64,000 nt of DNA from Mycobacterium ahvazicum (GTDB taxonomy: Bacteria > Actinomycetota > Actinomycetes > Mycobacteriales > Mycobacteriaceae). The position numbers and the translations under genes are program-made. This document shows positions 8,779 through 19,474 of the stretch, piece after piece (position 1 is the first letter of the stretch; each line of letters opens with the position of its first letter). The notes under the pieces were generated by a model. The model was not told the origin of the DNA, ran no database searches, and worked only from the letters and a program-made list of their open reading frames with translations. The stretch lies in contig NZ_FXEG02000002.1 in assembly GCF_900176255.2 (NCBI RefSeq), positions 2,046,001 through 2,110,000 on the forward strand, in the 5' to 3' direction.

Positions 8779-8971
8779 TACTCAAGTATCGGTGCACCGA
8801 GTCAGTGCCTCCCATTGGACTGGCCTGTGACTTCGCTTTGTCTGCTTCGGCGGCTTCATAGCTGGCTCATAGCGTTTAACGGACTTTCGCCTATCCGCGT
8901 CCGGCAGGATGCGAGACGGGGAGTTGTGCCGACGCGCGCACGAATGCTGACAGACGAGGGGGCCATCACAC
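8779..8971. promoter_or_regulatory. divergent promoter region between FHA-ABC transporter and PknF-like kinase
   Basis: 193 bases separate the two starts and must hold both promoters if they are independently transcribed. A direct repeat TCATAGC occurs twice near 8857-8876, and a purine-rich GAGGGGG lies shortly before the kinase ATG at 8972 as a ribosome-binding site. I cannot assign -35/-10 boxes with confidence. Confidence 0.35.
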
Positions 8972-11020
8972 ATGGACGAGCTGAAGCGCCCGACCCGGCG
9001 CCTCGGCAGCGGCAGGCGGCTGCTGACTAACCCGCGACAGGCCCGTGCGGCGCTGCGCGCCGGATTTCATGCGCGCTCTTCAATGACCGTCGCCCACCTG
9101 TTTCGGCGCGTTCCCCCGTCGACTCCGAACCCCGAGCCCGAACTGGCCGCCGAGCAGGTCAGTGCCTCACGCCAGGCGATGGCCAACGGTGCGTCGTTTG
9201 CGGGCTACACCATCCTGCGACCGCTGGGCGCCGGGGGGATGGCCGAGGTGTATCTGGCTTTGCATCCGCGGTTGCCGCGTCGCGACGTGATCAAAGTCCT
9301 CGCCGAGGCTGTCACCGCGGACAGCGAATTCCGCGAAAGATTCAACCGGGAAGCCGATCTCGCCGCCACGCTGTGGCACCCACACATCGTCGGCGTCCAC
9401 GATCGCGGCGAATTCGACGGTCAGCTCTGGATCTCGATGGACTACGTCGAGGGCACCGACGCATCCCGGCTGGTGAAAGAGCGCTACTGCGAAGGGATGC
9501 CGATCGGGCAGGTGTGCGCGATTCTGCAAGCCGTCGCGGGCGCACTGGATTACGCGCACGATCGCGGCTTGCTGCACCGCGACGTCAAGCCCGCCAACAT
9601 TCTGCTCACCCATCCCGGTGACGATGACCAGCGAATCTTGTTGGCGGACTTCGGAGTAGCGCGACACTTAGGCAACATCAGCGGGATCACCGAGACCAAC
9701 GTCGCTGTCGGCACGGTCGCGTATGCGGCGCCCGAGCAATTGACCGGATCTAACATCGACGGGCGTGCCGACCAATATGCGTTGGCCGCCACAGCATTTC
9801 ATCTACTCACCGGCGCTCCGCCGTTTCAGCATGCCAACCCGATCGCGGTGATCAGTCAACATTTGCACGAGGATCCGCCCCGACTCAGCGATTACCGCCC
9901 GGATTTGGCATACCTGGACGACCTGTTCTTCAAAGCCCTTGGCAAGCAACCCGCGGAGCGCTTCGAGCGCTGTCGCGCATTCGCCGCCGCCGTCGGCGAA
10001 CGGGCCGACGCCGTCGCGGCGACCGTCCGGGACGCTGACGCGACGCTCCTGCCGCACCGCCGGCATGGTGCCCGCGGCCTTGTTTCGGCTGCCTACCATA
10101 GGTTTTCGTCGCGGACTCGCTGGTCGGCCGCGCTGGTATGCGCGGTGCTGATCGCCGTCGCGGCAACCTGGTCGACGCTGTACTCCTTTGCGCCGGCAAG
10201 TCCGCAGCCTAATCCCACGCTGGCCTCGCGTCCGTCCGCGCCCGCCGCCAGTGTCGCGCCAAGACCCGGGGGACCGGTGCTCGACGGCACCTATCAACTG
10301 ACCTATGACCGAACCAAGCGGACCACCAACGGTGTCCCGATCCGCCACGACGGCTCCACCACAAACTGGTGGGCGTTCCGTTCGGTGTGCACCACCAACG
10401 GATGCGCGGCCAGCGGAACGAAGCTCGACGACACCAACCACCAAGTGGCCAGCACCGCCGACGGCGGCGAGACCGACACCTGGCGTTATCTGGGCGGGTA
10501 CTGGCAGGGCGCGCCGCAGCAGGAGCGGGTCGGCTGCCGCCTGCCCAATGGGCAAGTCAGGGCGACGCAGCAGGAGACCGTCGCCTGGTCGCTGGCGCCT
10601 CAGTCGGACGGCACGCTGCGGGGCACCGAGACCGAAACGGTGCTGAGCAACGAGTGCTCCGCGCAGGGCGCCGTGGTGCGGGTCCCAGTGGTGGCGACCC
10701 GGGTCGGTGGCGTGCCGGCGGGCGTCGCGTTGGCCGATCCCACTCAGGTGATCAGCACCTCGACCACACCTGCACACCCGGCGCCGGCCGTGCTCGGCGG
10801 GTTATGCACCGACGTCGACAAGCTCGCCTACGACCCAACCAGCAACCAGCAGGTCGTGTGCGAAGGCAACACCTGGGACAAGGCGCCCATCGCGACCGGG
10901 GTGCACGCCGCGGGCAGCTCATGCGACCTGCCCGATGTCCCGGTGTTCGCGATGTCCACGTCGAACGACGGGTATCTGCTGCAATGCGATCCGGTCACCC
11001 GGATGTGGACCCGGCACTGA
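8972..11020 (+). CDS. transmembrane Ser/Thr protein kinase, PknF-like
   Basis: A 682-residue eukaryotic-type Ser/Thr kinase. Glycine loop [10 protein letters not shown] (86-95), catalytic Lys K108 in [14 protein letters not shown] (Asp204) and DFG (226-228) are intact. One membrane helix (about 378-400) is followed by an extracellular domain of about 270 residues with about eight cysteines, resembling the PknF/PknI/PknJ sensor region. The first 69 residues are unusually long and basic for the family; an ATG at 9179 giving [13 protein letters not shown] would match the usual PknF start, so the N-terminus is uncertain. Its probable partner is the divergent FHA-ABC transporter. In M. tuberculosis the equivalent genes (Rv1746-Rv1747) are adjacent on one strand at another locus. 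Confidence 0.93.
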   Translation: MDELKRPTRRLGSGRRLLTNPRQARAALRAGFHARSSMTVAHLFRRVPPSTPNPEPELAAEQVSASRQAMANGASFAGYTILRPLGAGGMAEVYLALHPRLPRRDVIKVLAEAVTADSEFRERFNREADLAATLWHPHIVGVHDRGEFDGQLWISMDYVEGTDASRLVKERYCEGMPIGQVCAILQAVAGALDYAHDRGLLHRDVKPANILLTHPGDDDQRILLADFGVARHLGNISGITETNVAVGTVAYAAPEQLTGSNIDGRADQYALAATAFHLLTGAPPFQHANPIAVISQHLHEDPPRLSDYRPDLAYLDDLFFKALGKQPAERFERCRAFAAAVGERADAVAATVRDADATLLPHRRHGARGLVSAAYHRFSSRTRWSAALVCAVLIAVAATWSTLYSFAPASPQPNPTLASRPSAPAASVAPRPGGPVLDGTYQLTYDRTKRTTNGVPIRHDGSTTNWWAFRSVCTTNGCAASGTKLDDTNHQVASTADGGETDTWRYLGGYWQGAPQQERVGCRLPNGQVRATQQETVAWSLAPQSDGTLRGTETETVLSNECSAQGAVVRVPVVATRVGGVPAGVALADPTQVISTSTTPAHPAPAVLGGLCTDVDKLAYDPTSNQQVVCEGNTWDKAPIATGVHAAGSSCDLPDVPVFAMSTSNDGYLLQCDPVTRMWTRH

Positions 11021-11131
11021 GGTTCGCGCGCGCGTCGGAGTCGTGCTTGCCCGCGCGGTGCCGGTGTGACGGGTGTGGTTCAGTGGTCTGACTGACTTTC
11101 GCGGCGTGACAGTCGGCCTAAACTTTCGCTC

Positions 11132-11272
11132 ATGGAGCAGTTGCGTGTGGACACCGCGGCTCTACAAGCGATGCCTTCCGGACCGAGATTGGTCGAGCCG
11201 CCCCATGCCGGTCATCACCACCCGCCAGTGCTTGGTGATATGGACCCTGACCCATGGGATCACGGGGAATGA
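11132..11272 (+). CDS. short possible leaderless gene, remnant of an ESX-associated (EspC/DUF2580-like) protein
   Basis: A 46-codon frame starting MEQLRVDTAALQAM, which looks like the N-terminus of EspC/DUF2580-type proteins linked to type VII secretion. It then continues into proline/histidine-rich sequence (GHHHPPVLG) and stops, far short of the usual 100 or so residues. A TAAACT box at 11119-11124 ends 7 bases before the ATG, close to a leaderless arrangement. It may be a decayed fragment or a real small protein. The rest of the 285-base gap between the kinase and the next gene shows nothing else I can support. Confidence 0.3.
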   Translation: MEQLRVDTAALQAMPSGPRLVEPPHAGHHHPPVLGDMDPDPWDHGE

Positions 11273-11305
11273 ACTACGCCTGGGAAGTTGGAGTCCCGGC
11301 CCACG

Positions 11306-11794
11306 CTAGAGTCCGGGCGGATACTGGCGCCCCTGCTGATCAGCGCGGACTTTCTCCCAGTAGAGATTTTCTTCCTCAATGTCCGCGGCGGTGCGGGTGC
11401 GCCCCCCGTCGGGAAACAATAACTTTGCGCGCATGCGCCCGCCGATCTTGCGGCGGTGCTGTAGGCCGCGCAACAAGCTCACCGCTTCGCCGTCTGAGAA
11501 CCCGGTGACGGTCGCGAAGTCCAAGCCCGCGCCGACCAGGCCACTGGCCCAGGTGATTTCGGTTATAAATAGTGCTCGGGCCCAGTCCAGGTCCGTGAGC
11601 GACTCGCCATCGGTCACTGCCCGCTTAAGCCGGACAGTGAGGTGGCCGAACTCATCCCACGTCGACAACCCGAGTACCTGAAACGGAAACGGCGCGTCCG
11701 CTGCCGACAACGCCCATTGCTCCAGAGCCTGCTGGATGAATTCGCGTTCTCGGTCGGTGAGATCGACTGCCACCAACTCGGAAGAATCCGTCAT
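11306..11794 (-). CDS. conserved hypothetical protein, intact member of a tandem pair
   Basis: A 162-residue soluble protein starting MTDSSELVAVDLTDRERE. I do not recognise a characterised family, though it resembles uncharacterised mycobacterial proteins. It appears helical, with a tryptophan-rich middle (QWALSAADAPFPFQ, STWDEFGHL, LDWARALFITEITWASGLVGAGLDF) and a basic region RGLQHRRKIGGRMRAKLLFPDGGR; the end is GRQYPPGL. There is no signal peptide or membrane helix. The ATG at 11794 was chosen because the second copy next door has the same MTDSSE start; 20 further codons lie upstream in frame. A degenerate duplicate lies 114 bases upstream. Function unknown. Confidence 0.75.
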   Translation of the reverse strand: MTDSSELVAVDLTDREREFIQQALEQWALSAADAPFPFQVLGLSTWDEFGHLTVRLKRAVTDGESLTDLDWARALFITEITWASGLVGAGLDFATVTGFSDGEAVSLLRGLQHRRKIGGRMRAKLLFPDGGRTRTAADIEEENLYWEKVRADQQGRQYPPGL

Positions 11795-11908
11795 CGAAGT
11801 GATTGTAAAGCCAGCGTCGTGGCATTTCGTCCGTGTCCCACCGGTGGCCAGCACTGTAGGCGGATTCCGCCGGACTAGATCAGATTCAGGTGGCGTGGTG
11901 TGGGCGGC

Positions 11909-12380
11909 TTACAGTCCAGGCGGATACTGCCGTCCCTGCTGCTCGCGGATTATTCGTTCGCTCTCGCGCTTCCACTCCTCGACGGGGCGGAACCGCCCGC
12001 GACCGGGGAACAGGATGTCAGCATTGTCGATCCCGCCGATTTTCCGCTGCAGCCCACGAAGCAAAGCCAATCCTTTGGCGTCGGAAAACCGTGTGACGAT
12101 GGAAAATCGAGTGCCGCCCCGACGAGGCTACTGGCCCAGGACGATTCGGGTAGATATAGCACCCGCGCCCAGTCAAGTGACGTCAGCTACTGCCTTCGGT
12201 CACAGCGCGAGCTAGACGCCCTGTTAGTTGGTCGAACTCATCCCAATTCGACAATCCCAGCACCTCGATCGGGAATGGCTTCCACGCCGCCGAGTTCTGC
12301 CACTCATGCAGCGCATGCCAAACAAACTCGCGTTCTCCGTCGGTGAGATCGACTGCTACCTACTCCGAAGAATCCGTCAT
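11909..12380 (-). pseudogene. degenerate tandem duplicate of the neighbouring hypothetical gene
   Basis: Read on the minus strand this is a second copy of the gene at 11306-11794. It begins ATG...MTDSSE, then codon 7 is TAG where the intact copy has TTG (Leu). Homology continues as [12 protein letters not shown] and [25 protein letters not shown] frameshift near the GSS/ESL position brings another frame (LDWARVLYLPESSWASSLVGAALDF). A further frameshift leads to RFSDAKGLALLRGLQRKIGG and the shared end GRQYPPGL before a TAA at 11909-11911. One nonsense codon and two frameshifts make it non-functional. Upstream flanks of the two copies are also similar, which supports local duplication. Confidence 0.88.
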
Positions 12381-12411
12381 CGAAGCGATCCTAGGACCGG
12401 CGTCGACACAG

Positions 12412-12434
12412 TTGTCGGTGCACGCCTCTACCCT
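12412..12434 (+). promoter_or_regulatory. RecA-independent DNA-damage promoter (PafBC/RecA-NDp type) of uvrB
   Basis: TTGTCGGTG (12412-12420), 8 bases, then TACCCT (12429-12434). This matches the published mycobacterial RecA-independent damage motif TTGTCRGTG-N8-TANNNT without mismatch. The -10 box ends 6 bases before the uvrB ATG, so the mRNA is predicted to be leaderless. Confidence 0.85.
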
Positions 12435-12440
12435 GGGGAC

Positions 12441-14600
<2,160 letters not shown>

Positions 14601-14616
14601 CCCGCGGCGCGCCTAA

Positions 14617-14622
14617 TACGGT
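14617..14622 (+). promoter_or_regulatory. -10 box of first MFS gene, leaderless arrangement
   Basis: TACGGT at 14617-14622 ends 6 bases before the GTG start at 14629. The same ATACGGTGTA string precedes the second MFS gene at the same distance, so the element was duplicated with the gene. Confidence 0.55.
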
Positions 14623-14628
14623 GTAGGG

Positions 14629-16035
14629 GTGGCGAATACGACGAGCGAGACCGGCAGCTGGCGCCAGCTGCTGGGCGGCTACCTCGGAACGTCGACCGTG
14701 CTGGCCGGTGGCGTTCTGCTGTACGCCACCACTGAATTTCTGACCGCCAGCCTGCTCCCCAGCACCGTCGCCGAAATCGGCGGCAGCCGGCTGTACGCGT
14801 GGGTGATCACTCTCTATCTGGTCGGCTCCGTCGTCGCGGCCGCCACCGTGAACACGCTGCGGCTGCGCATAGGTGCGCGCTCGTCATTCCTGTGGGGCTT
14901 GGCCGTCTTCGGCATCGCGAGCATCGTGTGCGCGCTGGCGCCGAATATGGGGGTATTGATCGGCGGACGCGCCCTGCAGGGTGTGGCCGGTGGCCTGCTG
15001 GCCGGCCTGGGCTACTCGCTGATCAACACCGCCCTCCCGCGTTCGCTGTGGACTCGCGGCTCGGCGCTGGTGTCGGCGATGTGGGGGGTCGCGACCTTGA
15101 TCGGGCCGGCGATAGGCGGCCTCTTTGCTCAATTTGGATTGTGGCGGTGGGCATTTGGTGCCATGGTCATTCTCGCCGCGCTGATGGCGGTGTTGGTGCC
15201 GAGGGTTCTCACCGACGTCGACGTCGGCACCGGCGAGCCGACCGCGATTACCAGGGTGCCGGTGTTGTCGCTGCTGCTGATGGGTGCGGCCGCGTTGGCA
15301 GTCAGCGTTGCGGAGTTGCCGCGCAACGTCTTTGCGATGGCGGGGTTGCTGGTCGCAGGTGTGGTGCTGATCATCGTATTCGTGCTGGCCGATTGGCGGA
15401 TGCATGCAAAAGCATTGCCGCCGAGCGTGTTCAGCCGTGGACCGCTGAAATGGATCTACCTCACGATGGCGGTGCAGATGGCCGCCGTGATGGTCGACAC
15501 CTATGTGCCGTTGTTCGGTCAGCGGTTGGCCCATCTGACGCCGGTCGCGGCGGGACTTCTGGGCGCAGTACTGGCCATGGGATGGACCATCGCCGAGCTC
15601 TCCAGCGCCTCACTGAGTGACCCTCGCCTCGTCGACCGGGTGATCGCCGTGGCGCCGTTGGTGATGGCGTCGGGTCTGGCCCTGGCCGCCGTAACTCAGC
15701 GCGCCGACGCGCCGACGGGGGTCGTCATGGTCTGGTCGGTGGGATTCCTGATCGCCGGTATCGGAATGGGGATGACGTGGCCGCATCTCTCGATGCGTGC
15801 GATGGACACCGTCGACGACCCGTCCGAGGGTGGCGCGGCGGCCGCGGCCATCAATACCGTCCAATTGGTCTCCGCGGCCTTCGGGGCCGGGCTGGCGGGC
15901 GTGGTCGTCAACAACGCTGCGGGCGGGGACCTGGCGGCGGCCCGGTGGCTGTATGCCGTCATCGCCGGGCTGGCGGCCTCGGCCGTCGTCGCGTCCACCC
16001 TGGCCAGTCGGCGCGATCGTCACGCATCGCGCTGA
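14629..16035 (+). CDS. MFS drug efflux transporter, Rv1634-like (copy 1)
   Basis: A 468-residue integral membrane protein of the major facilitator superfamily, multidrug-resistance branch, and orthologue by position of Rv1634. It has about 12-14 hydrophobic helices. The RxGxR-type loop is LRLRIGARSSFLW, and the motif-C-like stretch is LVSAMWGVATLIGPAIGGLFAQF in helix 5. It is expected to be proton-driven; the substrate is unknown. GTG start at 14629. It is followed 44 bases later by a paralogue with the same organisation. Between them is a 59-bp stretch of perfect DNA identity (15028-15086 here), in a region where the rest has diverged. Confidence 0.9.
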   Translation: MANTTSETGSWRQLLGGYLGTSTVLAGGVLLYATTEFLTASLLPSTVAEIGGSRLYAWVITLYLVGSVVAAATVNTLRLRIGARSSFLWGLAVFGIASIVCALAPNMGVLIGGRALQGVAGGLLAGLGYSLINTALPRSLWTRGSALVSAMWGVATLIGPAIGGLFAQFGLWRWAFGAMVILAALMAVLVPRVLTDVDVGTGEPTAITRVPVLSLLLMGAAALAVSVAELPRNVFAMAGLLVAGVVLIIVFVLADWRMHAKALPPSVFSRGPLKWIYLTMAVQMAAVMVDTYVPLFGQRLAHLTPVAAGLLGAVLAMGWTIAELSSASLSDPRLVDRVIAVAPLVMASGLALAAVTQRADAPTGVVMVWSVGFLIAGIGMGMTWPHLSMRAMDTVDDPSEGGAAAAAINTVQLVSAAFGAGLAGVVVNNAAGGDLAAARWLYAVIAGLAASAVVASTLASRRDRHASR

Positions 16036-16067
16036 TGCTTTGCTGACGAAACTGGGGATTCGCACCA

Positions 16068-16073
16068 TACGGT
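16068..16073 (+). promoter_or_regulatory. -10 box of second MFS gene, leaderless arrangement
   Basis: TACGGT at 16068-16073 ends 6 bases before the GTG at 16080, with the same geometry as copy 1, so the second pump gene probably has its own promoter. Confidence 0.5.
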
Positions 16074-16079
16074 GTACCA

Positions 16080-17477
16080 GTGACCGTCACCAAGGATGAG
16101 ACCGGTAGTTGGCGCGAGCTGTTCGGCGAGCACCTGGGGATGTCCACTGTTCTTGCGGGTGGCGTTCTGCTGTACTCCACCAACGAATTTCTCACCGTCA
16201 GCATGCTTCCCAGCATCATCGCCGACATCGGCGGAGCGCGGTTGTTTTCCTGGGCGACGACGCTGTATCTGATCGGTTCCGTCGTCTCCGCCTCGGCGGT
16301 CCACCCGATACTGCAGCGCATCGGGGCGCGACGGGCGTACCTGATCGGGCTCAGCGTGTTTGCCCTCGCCAGCGTGGTGAACGCGCTGGCGCCGAGCATG
16401 GCGGTTCTTGTCGCCGGGCGCACACTGCGAGGTTTGTCCGGCGGACTGCTGGCCGGTCTGGGCTACGCGCTTATCAATACCGCCCTCCCGCGTTCGCTGT
16501 GGACTCGCGGCTCGGCGCTGGTGTCGGCGATGTGGGGAGTATCGACGCTGATCGGCCCGGTGGCGGGCGGGCTCTTCGCCCAACTCGGGCTGTGGCGGTG
16601 GGGGCATACCGCAACAGGCATCGGGGCCGTGCTGATGACGGTGGTGGTGCTGACGGTTATGGAACCCGGCCACGTCGTCCACAATCCGCTGACGCCGGTC
16701 CGCAAGGTTCCCATTTGGTCGCTGCTGCTGATGAGTTCGGCCGCATTGACCGTCAGCGTTGCGGCGCTTCCGCATCACCTGGTGCAGAACCTGGGGCTGT
16801 TGCTCCTCGCCGTCCTGCTGGTGTTCGTCTTCGTCGTCGTCGACGGGCGAACGCCGGTAGCGGTGTTGCCGCGCAGCGTATTTGGCCCGGGACCGGCCAA
16901 GTGGATCTTCATCGTGATGGCGGTGGAGATGGCTGCCGCGATGGCCAATATCTATGTGCCGCTGTTTGGCCAGAAATTGGCTGACCTGAGCCCGGTGGAG
17001 TCGGGGTTTCTCGCCGCGGCGCTGGCCACCGGATGGACCGGCAGCGAGATCATCAGCGCTTCACTGACCGACCGGCGCGTGATCCGGCGCCTCGTCGTCG
17101 CGGGTCCGTTGGTGATGGCAGCGGGCCTGGCGCTGGCGGCGCTGACCCAGCGCGCGTACGCCCCGCTCGGGTTCGTCGCGCTGTGGGCGCTGGCGCTGCT
17201 GATCACCGGGGCCGGCATCGGGATCGCCTGGCCGCACCTGGTGGTGCGTGCGATGGATTCCGACGACCCGGAGCAGAGCAGTGCGGCGGCTGCGGCGATC
17301 AACACCGTCCAGTTGGTCTCTGCGGCGTTCGGTGGCGGGCTGGCGGGCGTGGTGGTCAACCTGAATGAAGCCGACGATGCCGCGGCGGCCCGCGCGTTGT
17401 ATCTCGTTTTCGCGGTGCTGGCCGCCAGCGGCGTGCTGGCGTCGCATCGCGCGGCCCGCGACGACCGTTACACCTAG
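16080..17477 (+). CDS. MFS drug efflux transporter, Rv1634-like (copy 2, tandem paralogue)
   Basis: A 465-residue paralogue of the preceding gene. It is collinear throughout: ETGSWRELFGEHLG at the start, LINTALPRSLWTRGSALV at helix 5, and a shared C-terminal block around AAAAINTVQLVSAAFG. By eye more than half of the residues are identical. GTG start with its own -10 box. M. tuberculosis is recalled to have a single gene here, so this is a lineage duplication. The substrate may differ from copy 1 because the loops around residues 195-215 and 255-275 vary most. It ends 109 bases from the convergent capA gene. Confidence 0.9.
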   Translation: MTVTKDETGSWRELFGEHLGMSTVLAGGVLLYSTNEFLTVSMLPSIIADIGGARLFSWATTLYLIGSVVSASAVHPILQRIGARRAYLIGLSVFALASVVNALAPSMAVLVAGRTLRGLSGGLLAGLGYALINTALPRSLWTRGSALVSAMWGVSTLIGPVAGGLFAQLGLWRWGHTATGIGAVLMTVVVLTVMEPGHVVHNPLTPVRKVPIWSLLLMSSAALTVSVAALPHHLVQNLGLLLLAVLLVFVFVVVDGRTPVAVLPRSVFGPGPAKWIFIVMAVEMAAAMANIYVPLFGQKLADLSPVESGFLAAALATGWTGSEIISASLTDRRVIRRLVVAGPLVMAAGLALAALTQRAYAPLGFVALWALALLITGAGIGIAWPHLVVRAMDSDDPEQSSAAAAAINTVQLVSAAFGGGLAGVVVNLNEADDAAAARALYLVFAVLAASGVLASHRAARDDRYT

Positions 17478-17586
17478 TCCACCTCGTCCTCGGCGCGCAG
17501 CACGGCGAGCACGCCGTCGATCTCAGCGAAACTGCTTGGCGCCATTCCCATTTGCGCGCCAGAGAGGGTCATCGTGGCCCGCACTG

Positions 17587-19158
17587 TCAGCGGGTGGATT
17601 TGACGACCTGCGAGTAGTGGAACTGCCAGCGCTCGACGATGTGGAAGCCGAGGTAGCTGGGGAACTTATACGCCGGCGTGCGGCCGAATGCGCCCGGCGG
17701 CAACGATTGTCCGGTCTGATGATCGGGGAACGAGTTGTCGTAGTTGGTGATCGTCCACAGGGTGGTGCACTTGTTGATCTTGGCCGTGGTCAGCCACACC
17801 GCAACGTGGCCGTCCCACAGTGAACCGACCTTGGGCCCGTATGCCCCGCGCTCGACGTCGATCAGCGATCGAAACGCGGCGGGCCGGGTGGCCAGCAGCG
17901 CGCGGATCGGGCCGGGCCGCCACGGCACCGTGTTATCCGCCAGCAGGCAGTCGCCGGGAGCGGCGTGCGAGCTGATCAGGTCGGCAACCTGGCTGTAGTC
18001 CCAGCCTTCCTTGGCGTACGGCCAGCGTTGCACGAACAGGTAATCGGGCACCGCGGCGATCGCGAACAGCAGCACGACACCGACGATCGCCCACCGCCGT
18101 CGTGCCACCGTGACGATGCAGACCGCCAGCAGCACGGCCATCGCGGGTGTGGTCAGGATCAGGTAGCGGGGAAAGTACATCGGCTCGCCGATCGCTGAAT
18201 AGACCACGACGGCGGTGGTGGGCAACACGATCCAACCGACGCAGATGGTCAGCAGGCGGCGCACGTCGCCCGCCGGGCCGGGCGCACCGAACCGTCGGGC
18301 GACGATCGCGGCCACCATGATCACCCCGCTGAGCACCGCGAACGGAATGCTGTGGTCGAAATACTGCCGTTGGACGATGTCAAAGGCGTAGTGCCAGCTG
18401 ACCGGGAACAGCCAGTTGACCTGAAATGCCTGACCGTGCGCGAACAGGATGAACGGCGTCATCACACCCAGCGCGATGGCCGTGCTGGCCGCCCACCAGA
18501 TGACCGGCGACTTGCGGGATCCCTTGGGCGCGAGTAGCGGCAGCATCACCGCGTAGACACCGACCAGCAACACCAGGTTGAGGCTCAGCAGGATCGACAC
18601 CATCAGCGCCACGGTGTAACCCGCCCACAGCCCGCGCCGGTTGCGCCGCACCGCGGTGACCAGCAGGACGGTCAGCCAGATCGCCGCGGCCACCGACATG
18701 GCATACGGGCGCGCCTCGATACCCGCCCAGGTGGTGCGCGGCAGGATGGCGAAGACGACGCCCGCGCACACTGCGGTGCCGCGTCCCGGGGTGAATTGCC
18801 TGGTGAACACGACGACGCCGGCGGCAGCGACCCCGATCGCGAGGGCGCTGGGAACCCGCGACCAGAACTCGGTCGGCGGAAAGATGGCGAACCATCCGTG
18901 CATCACCAGGTAGTACAGGCCGTGCACGGCATCGATGTGGCCCAGCAGCCGCCACAGTTCGGGCAAAGTCCGGCTGGCCGCGGCCGAGATCGTCGCTCCT
19001 TCGTCGAACCACAGCGAAGGCCGGCAGGCCCAGGCGCCGCTGATGACGGCGGCCAGCACGGCGATCGCCCACGGGTCGAGCAACCTGCCCCGCGCGGGCC
19101 CGGTCCCGGACTCGGCGGTGACACCCGGGGAGCGTTGCTCGACGGCGGACGTAGCCAT
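17587..19158 (-). CDS. capA: GT-C family mannosyltransferase, LAM capping enzyme CapA (Rv1635c-like)
   Basis: A 523-residue polytopic membrane glycosyltransferase. The first external loop carries the acidic motif WFDEGATIS typical of GT-C enzymes that use polyprenyl-phosphate sugars, and about ten hydrophobic helices follow. In M. tuberculosis Rv1635c (CapA) adds the first mannose cap to the arabinan of lipoarabinomannan at the outer face of the membrane; orthology here rests on family and on position between the Rv1634- and Rv1636-like genes. I chose the ATG at 19158 (MATSAVEQRS) because the 57 codons upstream in frame look non-coding. The C-terminal 100 residues (VADLISSHAAPGDCLLAD onward) are an extracytoplasmic domain. 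Confidence 0.88.
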   Translation of the reverse strand: MATSAVEQRSPGVTAESGTGPARGRLLDPWAIAVLAAVISGAWACRPSLWFDEGATISAAASRTLPELWRLLGHIDAVHGLYYLVMHGWFAIFPPTEFWSRVPSALAIGVAAAGVVVFTRQFTPGRGTAVCAGVVFAILPRTTWAGIEARPYAMSVAAAIWLTVLLVTAVRRNRRGLWAGYTVALMVSILLSLNLVLLVGVYAVMLPLLAPKGSRKSPVIWWAASTAIALGVMTPFILFAHGQAFQVNWLFPVSWHYAFDIVQRQYFDHSIPFAVLSGVIMVAAIVARRFGAPGPAGDVRRLLTICVGWIVLPTTAVVVYSAIGEPMYFPRYLILTTPAMAVLLAVCIVTVARRRWAIVGVVLLFAIAAVPDYLFVQRWPYAKEGWDYSQVADLISSHAAPGDCLLADNTVPWRPGPIRALLATRPAAFRSLIDVERGAYGPKVGSLWDGHVAVWLTTAKINKCTTLWTITNYDNSFPDHQTGQSLPPGAFGRTPAYKFPSYLGFHIVERWQFHYSQVVKSTR

Positions 19159-19474
19159 GATGCTTGTCACTGTAAGGCGCAGCCGATCAACATGGTCACC
19201 AGCAGTCCGCCCAGCCGGCCCGAGATATCCGGGCATCCCCGACGGACCGCCGTTGCCGCATCCGTGGTTCCCGGAAAACGCCGCCACGCAAGGCCTTCCG
19301 GCCCGGGCGGGGACATTCCATAGCCTCATTATCGGGAATCAACGCCGTTGCCGCAGCGTGGCGCCGTAAATGGAGGCTTGCGCCACACCGCTGCGGTGTG
19401 GGTAATCTGACCCATCCAGATCGGACAACGCGCTACTGTCTTGAGGTTGGCCTGGCAAACGACTGGGAGGGTAA

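Noticed and set aside
12381..12440. LexA (SOS) box before uvrB
   Set aside because: No TCGAAC-N4-GTTCGA-like palindrome is present; the RecA-independent motif explains the promoter.
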